Assembly (NCBI GenBank): GCA_030544235.1
Contig: CM060466.1
Span: 24,831,075 to 24,895,074 of the forward strand
DNA length: 64,000 nt
Origin: Lepturacanthus savala
Taxonomy: Eukaryota; Chordata; Actinopteri; Scombriformes; Trichiuridae
Direction: 5' to 3'
Under the pieces are notes generated by a model. That model had not been told where the DNA came from, searched no databases, and was given only the letters and a program-made list of their open reading frames with translations. Position 1 is the stretch's first letter, and each line of letters begins with the position of its first letter. Below are positions 24,901-38,600 of this stretch, piece by piece. The position numbers were made by a program, and so were the translations under genes.

Positions 24901-27900
24901 AACAGAATTAGTGAAGTGTTTAAAAAAAAAAAGTAGTGACATCTCAATCTGATGTGTTCAATTAGTTCGCTTTGTGTACACATACAGAACCTTATAGCAT
25001 ATTACAACAGACCTTTTGACATTTTGATACGTCACAGCAGGGAAAGTACACGTATTACTAATAACATTAAAAGGTGCCGTATTATGAAAAACAAACTTTT
25101 TCAGTGCTTGTATGTGGGTGGCTGATGTGCCTACTAACAAAAAATATTTGTTACAAGTGCCCAGGATCTGGGTAACCTAAGCTAAACTAAACTAAACTAA
25201 GCCTGTACTGTGGGACTAGCCCGGAGGACAGAGCTGCAGCTTGTTGGCAGATGGACAAACAACCTGGGAGCAGAGCCAGAGGATCCTGCTGCTACCTGCT
25301 GAAGGGAAAAACACCACGTACTGTTCTGATCCAGATCAGTTTTTCCTGCAGGCGGTTTAATTTATTTTTTTAACTTTAAAATGGACTTAACTTCAAACTT
25401 GTTTTGTCAACCTGGATGAAGCCAACCCCAGACCCACACTACCTCAGTGGCAAACAATAACCGTCCTAAATGCTGGTGAGTTTATACATTTATATAAATT
25501 TACTCAGTAAGTATATATCTGTGTCTCTGCTGTATTTTTTCCTCATGCCGTTGCACACTGGCTGTTTGGGGGCAAATAAACACAATGATCCTGCAGTCAA
25601 ACGCGTGCAAGTAAGTTTGGTGTGAACACATCAGTTGTGACCACAGGCTGCGCCGCTATGTTTTCTCTGGGGTTCATGCTAAGAGGTTGCCATAGTAGCC
25701 AGCAGAAGAGGGCGGGTGACGTTCTCATCCTGTTTGGACAGGATGAAAAGGCTGCTGTGGTGCTTGATCCTTAAGGTATGACCAAAGCGTGTCAGATACA
25801 TTTTATTAAGCCCCCAGGGAACTGTGGTGTAATATCAACCCTTTAACAATAGCCCTGCTCTATTCAAAGGCCCTCGTAACTAGACAGCGTGGCAGTGAGC
25901 CAGCACGCTCAATAGCAGGATGCTGACACACAAACTTTCATTCATTCATTTATACCTGTGCTTTCATACTATGACGAGTCAGAATGACTTATGTGAACAA
26001 GCCTATGAAAAGGTAAATTAAAGATGAAACTGACGTTGATGACAAGGCCACAGAGCTGGAACTGCTCAGGCGTGATGATGTCATGGTAACAGGGCTCCTG
26101 GGCCAACTTCATAATGGCTCCACCTGCTGCCAGCCTCAGACGAGACATGTCTGACTTGCTGCCAGGGTAAAGAAACAAGAAAAAGGGGACAGAAGGATAA
26201 CAAAGCAAAATTAGAAATATATATAATCCTGTTAAATCTGTCACATACATGCACCAATGAACAAAAACATTACGGCTACTAGCCTGTGTTCCTTCCTGCT
26301 TCCTGTTAGCTACATCATCACTTCTAGAGCTCCTTGTTTCAAAGTGAATGGAAAGTATTTTGTTGCAAGAAAACATACTATATTCTTCATCCAATGCTCG
26401 CTACACATAATCCTCCAATCCTTTACCAACTCCATTCCAACCCTGCACAAAAACCTTCCACCTGAGTTACCTGATCTTCTTCTGCTCTGTGAGGTCTCCC
26501 TCGCTGACCAGCATGGCTGACAATAGGCGCAGGGTGGAGTTTGCCGACTTGGATTGGTTGTTCTTCATGCCAAGTAACCAGCGCACGAGCAGTTTGATGG
26601 CCTGCACCTGAGGGAGTGAAGGCGTGAGGAGTTAAAGTGGGGGCCCCTACATCTTTTAAATACATCTGTACAAGATGAAAATCTTGTACATGTGAATACA
26701 TGTGGTTAGATTTAACCATCAGAATCAAATAGGAGTGTGTCTCTCACCTTAGCTAGAACCTCCGGTGAGACTTCCTCATCAGTGGTCCACAGCTTCCCGT
26801 TCTTGTTTCCCACAGACTGGAGACATAGAAGCACATCAGTCACATTCTCGTGTTTTTTTTTGTATGAAACACATACACAACTTAATTTAAACAATCATTA
26901 ATTTATCCATCAGAAATATATTTTCCGAAAACCTGTACTCGTCACAGTAAAAAGTTGTCTCATTCACAACATAGTTTGATCTCCACAAACCCTGTCATTC
27001 ATGAGCAAGTCCTTGACAATAAAGTTCGCCACTATGGACTTCATTGGTGAAGCAAACTGATCTGGGGCCAGCATGGAGATGTGGCCCAGGGACACGAGGG
27101 GAGTGATGAGCTGCTCGGGCACATCCGCGTTCAGACTACGCGACAGAGGCTGAGGGGGAAGAAGAAACACAGTTTCTCACACAAAAATATCTAATTTTTG
27201 ATACCATTAGTCCAATATTGAGGAAAGTATGTTATTCCACTAGAAGATAGTTTATCTTATTTCAAGTTTTTTTTCTTGATTTATGTCAATTTAAACTTTT
27301 TGAGAAAATGTTAGTCTTGTTTTCCTAAAATAAAATCAAATTGACCCAAATTAGGAAAAAATCTTGAAATAAGAAATTATCTGCCAGTGGAATAACAATT
27401 TTACTCAATATTCAACCAATTGGACCAAAAACAACATATCCTCATTTTAATTTTTTTAAATGTTTAACTTTAAATGAATAAAACTCCAATTCTAATGTCA
27501 TGTTTGTGGCACAAGATAATCTCCCAAATCTTAAAGTTAAAAATGTGTTCCCTTACCTCAAAAATCTGCGCCAGCTGCACTTCCTTGTTGTTAAAGATGG
27601 CGTGGATACAGTGGACGGCCTGCTTGGCCTGATGGGGCGTCCCTCGCTTGGCTTTCTGGTGCAGGACGGGAATCAGAGTCCTGTTGGACACATGAGAATA
27701 TGAGGTAGGATTTATGTAAAACAGAGGATTCTTTTCATCCAGATCCAGATGTAGACCAGTTAGTGCTGTTAATGTGACACTTGCCTCCTGGCAAGTCTTA
27801 CATCACTGTGCTGTACTGTCATTGTATTGTTCTCATGTCTGAATGCTCAATGCCCATTGCCTATCGATCCTACACATTATAAACTGTGACATAGAGGCAG

Positions 27901-30900
27901 ACTATGTTCCAATAAAAATGTCCACTGATTGAAATTATCATTTGCACATAATTAATATTTCTCTGTTCACATATCACTTACGATCTTATTTGTTGTAACT
28001 CTGTTTCGATCTTCTGTCCAGTGTTTCTGAATATCTGGATGGCTGCCTCTGCCACCTTGTCGTCCTCCATCTTCAAACACTGGAGCAGAGACTCGTATGT
28101 CTCTGCTGAGTGGAACGCTGTGGGGTGGGTGAACGACAGGACCTGCAAGGAACGAAACAAGAGTAGAAGCACATTACTTTTTGCTTTTCACTTGTTCACT
28201 ACTCAGATTGCCTATCTAGAAGGATATAATCATTTTCTGTGTGGTTACGTCCGCATTCAGTACAAATCATGCATATTTTTGCCATATCTATTTTGACATA
28301 TCCATGTCATGTACCTTGAGTAATTCTAGGCCAGAGCGGATGGCTGTGTCAGGAGTAACACCCTCCTCGTCATCATCGGCCGTGCCCTCAATGGACTTGT
28401 TAAGGAGCTTCACCAGAGCACTAAAGGAAAACATTAAATTATTCAATAATAATCTAATATTTCAATAATCTAAACCTCTATGTAATACTTTTCAAGCTTA
28501 CACACTTTAAGATATTTTAAGGCAACAGAATGGCATTTATTAAGACATAGTATCTAACAGCAGTTGTTGGATTGCACAACATTAGCACAAGGGGTCACTC
28601 AGTACTTGTGTTTCCCCTCTCATGGTGTTTTTCCATAAAGCAGAAAGGGTTAAACTTGTGCCCTCTTAGAGACGCAGTTACACCTCGCTGCCACAAGGTG
28701 TCTCACTGAATGAGAAAAGCCTGTTTATGGCATTACACAATGACATAGATACAGAAGTACATGAAGCTCTCTGTCACACTGCTGCTCTGCCGAATGACTG
28801 CGAGAACAGGACCTACAATCTAACACCATTCCTTTAAATTTTAATACACATTTATTTTAATATATGCAAACATGTTGGTCTGTTGTCAAATTTAGGGAAT
28901 AAAATCTGACTGTAATTACTCTACGTTGAATATGTCAGGATTTTTTCTGACCTGATGGCCTCAGAGTCGATGTGGACAGGAGCGATGCGCTCCAGCAGGA
29001 ACTTGACCATCTCCAGGAAAGGGTTGGTGGGCTGTTTGGGAAACGTCAACTTCCGGGTGATCTCCCTCTGTACACCGTACAAACATCAATATCATTAATG
29101 CCATCATTCATGGATTGGTGCATCTATAGCTGTTATCTATATCTATCTACATCTGTTCAGTCAGAATTATAGACAAATAATGTTTATTTGGAAAGCTCTA
29201 AGAGCCATGTGCAGTCAGTTTGTGTGACACCATGTTTCTCCAAATCTCTAAACTGCAGCTGGCCAGTGGTAAGTTAGCGTAGCCCCAGCCCTGGAGGCAG
29301 CCCTGTAGTCACAATCACTATATTTATGGGAATTTCATTGAGTTGATATGAACTGGGATATTCCTTATATACATGTGCAAATCTGTTAAGGAGAAAAAGA
29401 GAGGAGGAGACTGGCAGTCTGTAAGTGAGAGCGTTTATGAAATGTTCTCTCACCACACAGATCTCTGCCTGTTTGCAGGAGCAAGTCGGGCTGATGAGCA
29501 TGTCCAGCTGGACTCGGAGCTTCTCGTCCTCTCCGAGAACCTGGTTGAACTTCTTCATGAAGTCCTGGGCCTTTCCTGCGTCTGGCAAGTTTTCTGGAGG
29601 CACAAAGGAGAGTTATAGATTAAGGCGTTAATCCTAATGATAACAGGTTATAGCAGAGTAAATCTTTGTAGATGCATTTCCAACTTACTGGCAATGCTCA
29701 TCAGCTTCCCAAACATGGCTGTGTTATTGGCCTCAGACTAAGGGGAGAAAGAAACACGGTCATATCTATGTTGGCACATTAACTTCTCAGTGTTTGAAGG
29801 AAGATGATTAGCGGAAGAGATTTGTTTGTGTGAGTTAACACACCACTGGTAGCTTATGGAGGTCCAGCAGCTCTTTGACCAGGCCTCTCAGCATGTTCTG
29901 ACACTTCCACATCTCGTTCAGAGCCCTGAGAGGACAGATAAGTCACAGACAGTGATACAAGTAATATAGTCTGTTAGCGTGTTCTGTTTATAAGTGGTGT
30001 AGTAGTTTCTCAAATGTGTTTATAGTAATACAATATTATATAAAATATAAGCATAATGCTGGTACAAACATAGTGGTCAGCATTCAGGATGTAATTTAAA
30101 ATAGGTGTGTGTTTTTGCGGAGTGAAGCCAATATTCAGGTTTACTGACTTGACAGCATTTGTGTCCAGGCAGGCATACAGGTAATAGAGACACTTCATCT
30201 TCTCCTCTGTGTCGAGACTGTGAGGCACCATGTACTGGGCAAAGATCTTCTCTACTAATAACCTTCAGAAAGGAGGGCAGGACATCAGGTGAAAAGAGAC
30301 AAAAAAATATTATATAAAATAAAAATTTTCCCACACATTGAAACAGTAACGCCACAAATTGAATCTGTGTACTACTATATGTTTTTGATTAAACTTGTGT
30401 TCTGGGTTGGTTCTCACTTGTCATCGATGCTGTTCTGATAGTAGATGTGCAGCAGCTTGTCTTTGATCCAGCTGATCTGCAGAGCAGATTCCTTCCCGGC
30501 CTCATGATGCAGACAGTATTTCTTAAAAAGCTGAGCCAGACCCATCATGGCCTCCTTACGCACACGCCACTGTCACAGGAGGAAGAAGAAGAGGGATGAA
30601 AAACATATCAGGCATAACAGATTTAAATTAAAATGACAAGTGGTTTCACCTTTTCTGTTTTTTGAAGGAAGAAAGCTGCTATACAATGATCAGACAATGT
30701 CAGGAGGAGCTCAAACATGAAAGCCAAATCAGTAGACCCATCCTCTACTTAATACCAATAAATTATACATTGCCTATATGCTTATAATTATATCTGCATT
30801 ATTTATGCGTTATGTGTATATCTGCACATTAGTCTCACCCTCTTGTCCAAAGTCCTCTCCCGTACGAAGCCCAACAGCTGGTCATTGACCAGGTTAAGGT

Positions 30901-32539
30901 CCTTCTTCCCAGCGTTGATGATGGTGACAATGACGTCATGACGAATGGCTTCCTCTGGGTCATGAGAACGCACCTTCAAATACTCTGATCGAGTAAAGAG
31001 GAGAAAGGTACGTGACCAAATGTTCGTTCAGTTCAAAGGATATGTGAAGAATCGATTGAATTAAAAGCAGAGGAGACACAGGACACAAATATTGATGCAA
31101 ACATGAGATTAAGTGCACCTGTGAGGTCTCTGGCCAGGTCTGGGTGGTTCATGAGGCAGTGGCTGGCAAACTTTACACACTCTAGTCTAACTGGAACATG
31201 GATGTCATTGAACCTGGAGAAAAACACCAGTTACACATAATACAATCAAATGTGTAATTCATCAAACATTGAGAAAGCAGGTAAACAAAGTGATAGTGTA
31301 AATTACAACTCAAGTCTGTAAATGAAACTAAGCAAGTGTTTATTTACTTTATTTACAAGTTTTCTTCATAAATAAGCACATGTTCTGGGCTATCAGCAGC
31401 TGATGTTCCCATTATTCACCTTAAGCAACCCTTATCGCATGATTGAGAGATTGTAAAACTTTTTTCCTTGTTTTCTCTTTCACTAAAGTTTCATTTCAGT
31501 GACACATTGACACATTCTACTTCACCACGTGATACCGAGTACTGATTTACTGGTTTTATTTAATAATTTTGTCGGGATAATGAACCTTAATCAACATGAA
31601 ATCTGTAAGTGAACCAGATTAGCCAGAGAGGCGGGTGAGTTTTCATCCGCTGACCCTGGCCAGATGTTCCTAAAATTAAATTTCAAATTTAATTAAAATG
31701 CATATTGATACAAGCAAAGAAATGAACATACTCATATCATGTGTTTTCTTTAACAATATACATAAATAACACCTCTTACTTTTGATTTGACTAAACTTTA
31801 ACACCCCTTTTAATTTGTGTCTCGTTACTGAACCAGCTTACAGCAGCATTGTAGTGTGTGTCTACATAATGTTCATAATACATAACATGACTCACCGTCC
31901 TAAGAAGCACTGCCACAGTGGTCTGTTCTGTGAGGCCAACTCTGAGTCTTTGGCCCCGAACAACTTAGCGAGCAACCGTACAACAGCTAGACGCTCTTCC
32001 CCATCATTGCTCTGCAAACATAAAAACACACAGAACATTAAACGAGACACAAAAAAACTGTGGGGAAAAGGAAGAGGTAATCCGTGTGTGTGTTAACCTT
32101 AAGTTTGAATTCCAGCTGTGGCATGACAGAGGTAAGCAGCATGGGGTCGATGGCAAACAGTTCCTGGATGAGGTCAAAGACGTGCTCTGAAAGGTCACTG
32201 ACTGAGGATTTACCCATCACTAAAACCTGATTGAAGAACTGAGGAAGAAAATACAGGCAGCAATTTATGTCAACAATTGTGAGGAAAACTGAGAATAAAA
32301 TACAGATATGGAGGGAAAAGAAAAATTGTGGCTTGCAAGCTGCTACTCACGTTTGCAATGCACGTCTCTATAGTCTCGACGGTCCTTTTCAGCAGCGTCT
32401 TGGCAAGATCATACGCTTGTTTGTTCAGGTTCTGTTACAAAAGTTTAATAATGATTAGTTAGTTCAGCTGTGCAGATTTTACTCAAGCATCAATTAATAC
32501 AGATTTGGTTATATGTAATTTCAGTTAAAAGCCCCATGA

Positions 32540-32630
<91 letters not shown>

Positions 32631-35600
32631 CCTTTAATCTGGTGGCTCTGCATTAATTGTTTATCTCTTATTTTATGCCAAATACATATAGAAATACATT
32701 TAAAAAAGCAGAGTACTGCCACATACAGTGACTGAGGAAGGTAGTAATTAGAGGTCCCACTTGGCTTCACCGCAACTAAGGGACACTAAATTGTTAATAC
32801 CTCTCATGACCTCTTTCTGCATGCTACTTCCTGACCTACACTCTTGAGATCCAGCGAATACAGAGTACTTTCAAAATCGCTGTACTTTTGCTTCCTGTAA
32901 AACTGGATCAAATGTCTGATGACTCAGCCTGCATTCAGAGGTGTTTACAATAGTTTATTCCATCAAATACAATTTTAGGAAGCTAGATCCACCCATCATA
33001 TAAAATTGGACTTCACCATCCATGTGTCAGAGTAGCTAACAGAGCAATATGGAGAAATCTTTACACCACACAAATATTTTGTTTCGCTGGTAAATGTCTC
33101 AGTACAGAAGCTAAAAACAGTCCTATTTCTGTTTCATGGGGAAATCGCAAAGATCACTGTTTAATTATTTTTTCCACAGAAAAAAACACTGCTTTTCCTA
33201 CTCCAAAAAAGGCAATATCAATCAGTTTAGAGTAAACTACTCCACTGATAGAAATGGAAATAAATCCCAAATAATCTGGTGATTACATGCCTAAGTAAAC
33301 AAAGTCATTATTTTTTTTATCATATATTGCCATTAATTTGATAATTCACTGATTTTACACTGCACACAAACAGTTTGTTAAAAACACATTAAACTACTGT
33401 CATTAAATACATGACAGCTGGCTACATTAACTGTTGTTTAGTCAGGACAGGCCTGTAAACTGTGATTAGTGAGTATATCATTAGTAACACTACATGCCCA
33501 CCTGCTGCAGTTTATAGGACTGTAATGACTCCAGGTGGATAATCTTTAGCTGTCTCACAATGAATTTAATGGTCACATCTATAAGAAGTAGAGACCAAAA
33601 AAGCCTGCAACGTGGTCTACACCCTCCATTTGCGTTTGTTGAGGAAATACAGTCTAAATCAACACTGTTTGGCTGTTTTTAGTTAATTTTTTGACCTCAT
33701 CACCGAAACCTATACTGTTTGCATCTTACCTTGTGTGCAGGGATGAGGTTGATGAGGATCGTATCCAGCAGCTCCTGTGTGACTCCGTCTCCCTCCATGA
33801 TGATAGAACTCATCAGGTCCATCATGTGCATCTGCACCTTCTGGTTATGGCTGTTGCTGTGGAGGGAGAGGAGAGGGAGAGATGGAGGGAGGAAGAAAAA
33901 AACATCAGAATTTAAGTGTCGTACTAGCAACTAAACATGCTAAAACTTATTGTTTTATTAGTCTGCAGGCATACAGTTTCTAGGAAAATAATGTATTAAT
34001 ATTTTAACACCATTGTAAAAAAGAGAGCGTATCTACGTGGGAGGGCTGATAAATAGTGATATTTTAGAATGCACTGCACAGAAAAAGCAATGTAAAGGTA
34101 TGAACGGATTTAACACAAAAAGATAAAGCAGCAAACAGCTAGGGCCTTACTTGATGACAGAGAATAGCGTTTTGAAAAGCTGGATGAAGATCTCATTGCA
34201 GTCCTCCAATTCAAAGCAAATGTTGTATGACTTAACCCACGCCAGGTTCTAGAGGAACACATAAGAAATCCAAACATGTTATTTATCAGCAGCAAACAGT
34301 CTACCCTCATGTTGAACTATATTCCAAAAATATAAGTAGCTATCAAATAAGCTTTACCTCCAGCAGGTAGAAGTATCTGTTGAACTGAGGGCTCTTGGTG
34401 TCTTCCAGTCCTTTTAACTGTCTGGTGATAAACAGGAAGATGTCCTGGAGACAAGAGAGGTAAACACTTGAGAAAAAAAACAAAGGGAAAAAATGACATT
34501 TTCTGGCCAGCCCTCAAAACAGCAGCGATACAAGCTGATCCCCGTGGTTTGCTGTGTCAGCCAATGTTCAGCACAGATGTGTTTCATTCTAACAAAAAAT
34601 ATCTCAAGATGCTCACTGTGTTTTTTCAGAAAACACTTTTTATATCTACACCAGATGGCAACAGTACAGGAAACTAAGGAAGACGTGCATGTGCAGACAT
34701 TAACAAAACAGACAGGAATTTAAGTTCGCTTTAATTTAATTTTTGTTTGTGCCAATTTATTACAGCTCATAAGATCTGCAGACATGTAATTTCAATTGGT
34801 GTAATCAGCAAAATTAATAAGCTTGGACTGTTGAATATCACTCCCTTGGGTTCAGTGTTGAGTCAGTTAATCAAAGATTTCATACAGTTTTCCACAGTCA
34901 GTTCCTAACCTTGAGTTTGTCATGTGAGGTGTAGGGGGCCTCGGGGGCGTAGATCCTGAAGATGTCAGCCAGACAGCAGGCTACTAGTAGCCGTACATCT
35001 TTGTTGGGGTTCCTGAGGAAGAACTCTGAGGCGAGGTGGAGCGCCAGGCCAAGATACTGTTGCTTCTCCTCTTCAGAATCTTGATCCATGTCCATGTAGG
35101 TCTTCACGACCATCTATAAAACAGAGCAATAAATTAGTGATGTAGGAAGCAAATTGTGTAGTTAGAAATTGTACATTGTGACACCTCTAGCTGCGCATTA
35201 AGTCTGGATTGCAGCTTTAGTGTAATGATGCCTGTGTGTTGTCCAGACTAGTTCTGTCTAAAATCCTGCATGATTTGTAAGTTATAGAAAAAAAGCATCA
35301 TTGGAGGACAGGATTGATTTTAACAGCACAACTTTAGGCATGTGTTGCACCTGCACAATGAGAGAAATGGCATCAAATTGCCATCTTTAACTCAGTGTCT
35401 CTATGTGCATTTGTAGGTACCTGGTGGCTTCTGTTTAATTGTTTTGGGCAGGTCTTTGGTTTACTTGTTCACAGTGATGGGTGGTTAGAAACAATGCTGG
35501 CATTTTGGTGTAGGGGCCACTGTCTTAAGAGGAGGAAGGGGGAGCTCAGAATACTTTACACATGGTGTGAAGACTATAACCTGAACCTCAACACCAAGAA

Positions 35601-38600
35601 GATAAAGAAAGTCACTGTTCAGTCATCATGAGCAGAGATGCTCACAGATGATAAATAAAATCTAAACAGATTTAGAATGTATATATAATTTCTAGAGCAG
35701 CAACAGTAATGTTTATAACAGCAAAGTCACTATATAAACTCACTATTATCTCATTGGAAAATATTCTAACATGTCAATAATATTCCTGATATCTAAAAAC
35801 TGTTATGTTTAGGCAGAATGAAAAACAAAGATGGTGGCATACCTCGCTGTCACAAATAAAAAAAAACAATATTTAAGTGTATCGATGTAGTATAGCGGGA
35901 GGATGTGTTTAAATAACAACAGGGTTTTGAGATTTAGCCATCACAAGTCAGGAAGGTAAAAAATTGAAGTCATAATAATAACAAGTCCAAATAGTCAAGG
36001 ATCCTCGTGAGAGTGAAAATTGTCTGTCTGGTGAAAATGGCTCAGCAACACCTCTTCTTCCTGTGAACCCTAAGGCACAACAAATTCCCCCAAGAACTCC
36101 GGACAGGTTTCTATCGCTACATAATAGAGAGCATATTGACTTACTGCTGCACTGTATCTTACTCTACCCAAACAAAGCAGCTGAAACTTTGACTTATGCA
36201 GTACTTCTAGTCTTATAGACTACTGTATTACAATTGGACATATAGTCAGAGCTATACCTATAGCTATATAGCTAATACTTACATCATGGCCCTGGGTTAA
36301 ACATGACTGGAAATATTTTGAATTGTTAATTATTGTTAAAACCTTTAAGAGTTTTAACAATATAATGTTAAAACTCTTATAAGTATTTATATCATACAAT
36401 AATCTCAATTCTTATGGATCAGCACTAGGATACAATGCTTAAACAGCCACTTCCTCTACAAGAGTGAAACAGTGCGACTCTGTAAGTATGAGAGAGATTA
36501 AGAGAGAAGGAGGCGAAGGAGCCAGGCCGCCAGCGGGGTTGGGGGATGGGCGACCAGATCCAGCAGACTGCAGAGCTCTACACTCACTCCTACTCTCAGC
36601 CGTTCTTAGCTGAACAGTCACAACCCAGCCACCGAGAACTCCACACACTCAGGAGTGTGTGGGCCTGCTGTGCATCTCTGCACCTTACATCTACTGCAGT
36701 TTACTTGGACAGCTCAGTGTGTTTTATATTGGCTGTGCTTTTTCTCATAATTGGTTAACCAAAATTATGCCACAATGCAACCCTTTGTCCTTGTTACTCA
36801 ACCAGTTGATAACATTTTTTAGGGTAAAGAGGAAACTTAATGGAGAAGTTACAAACAATTTCTTTTCACTTTACATCACTGAAACAACCCAGAATATTGT
36901 GCTCATAGACTATATACAGACAGATATTAGCACTATGTTTATTACAACACTAATAATCTTTGAATACACAAGCAAACAGCAAGCTGCTCAGCTCCGAGTA
37001 TCGATTCCGCTGTCTAGGAGTATGGAAAGAGCGGAGTCTTGAAAGATCAAAGCAGACAGAAGTTGAATTGTGCTGGAGACTCGACCAATCAGAGCTGTTG
37101 TGGTCTCCGTATGGTCTGCATCACCACAAGGTGTAGTTACGTTTCTGGAAAGGTGCAGGTCAGGCTATGTCATAGACTATGGAGTAAGGTCCACGGCTAC
37201 GCCAACCAGAAACTACAGGTATGACACTGATATGACACTTGGGAAAAAAAATTGCCTTAATCTGAGTATAACTGGACAACAGTGCAGGTGAAGACATTAC
37301 TCCAAACAATATCGGAGTTCTCCAACTCCAATGAAGACCCAGATAATGTGATTGGACTCTTTCACTTTGATTATTATGGCTTAATCAGAGTTAAACTAGA
37401 CAATGCCTGTGCAAATGCTCCACACCCTCCATGATGGTCCCGGAAAAAAAACAGCCAAGAATGCCGGGATCAGAAGAAGAATGCAATCACGAGTGATGGT
37501 ACGCACCATATCTCCACGATAAGTAATGCATACATTACATATGAAATGAAAAAAAGCCATCAGACTATTAATCTTGTTGTTCGAAAATCGTATTAGGACA
37601 ACTGGGAAGGGGGCTGCATTACTCCGTTGAAATTACATGTATCGCCCCCCTAGTGTTGATGGGGTGGACACGTTCCGAGCAAAAATTCTGTTTTCTCTGA
37701 TGTAAATTGGGACAATGACAGAAGTCTGATTAGACGCCAAAACTGAATTTTGAGCATAGCTCAATTAAGCTGTGCATGTAAAACAGTGTTTCTCCTTCAA
37801 CAGCCGTGCAGCACTGCTGCTAAATGAGGAACGATGCAGCACATCGTATATAATCAAGATGAATGCAAACCATGTGCACTTTCTCCGCTTCCAGCTGACA
37901 GGAGCTAGATGTGACTGTGAGTAAATGATAGTATGGAAATATCATTATGAGATTGGCTGACAAGCTGAGCTCTGGTACCGGCAGAGGAACAATAGACAAA
38001 TTAAACAAACCGAGATAGTTAGCAGCGGTTTTGTAGGGCAGGGACCACACCAACTGACAGAAGTGACATTTAAATGTGTGTTTACATTATGCATCAAGGT
38101 ATTGGGTATTACAGGTGTGGCGCACGTACACAGCATATGTGGCCTGACACTTTATTTTTCTTTCAATAAAACATGTTTTCCAGGTTAAGTGGTTTCTGTC
38201 TACATTCATGAAATAAAAACAACACACTTCAACCTGTGAGCACTATCAGCAACATAACGTCTAATGGGGAGTATGCATCATGTTTGCTCCCAGAGCGATA
38301 GCTGACCTGAAAACAGGCATGTTATTGATTTTGGATGAAACATATGAAGCTCTGTCAGAGGAAAGAAAAGCCCTCATGTGCAAAGCAACATACCTGTACC
38401 TGTACTACCAAGATGGGTATGACAACAGTAATTGCCGGGACCAAAACAATGATAGAGGCCGAAGCTGTTGTTCTTGGACAAGCAGCACATCCAGAGAGAA
38501 GAGAGCGATGTAGAGAGGAAGCCAATTAGCTAGCTAGTTATTGACTCTTTGCCGAGTGACTCATTCAACAAGCTAAACTGCTAAATAAAGTGCAGCTCAA

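Noticed and set aside
32544..32631. Regular repeat array considered as CRISPR-like
   Set aside because: It is a simple dinucleotide microsatellite without spacers, in a vertebrate intron.
36659..37042. 127-codon plus-strand frame in pds5a intron 1
   Set aside because: Hydrophobic, AT-driven sequence with no family resemblance and no splice context.
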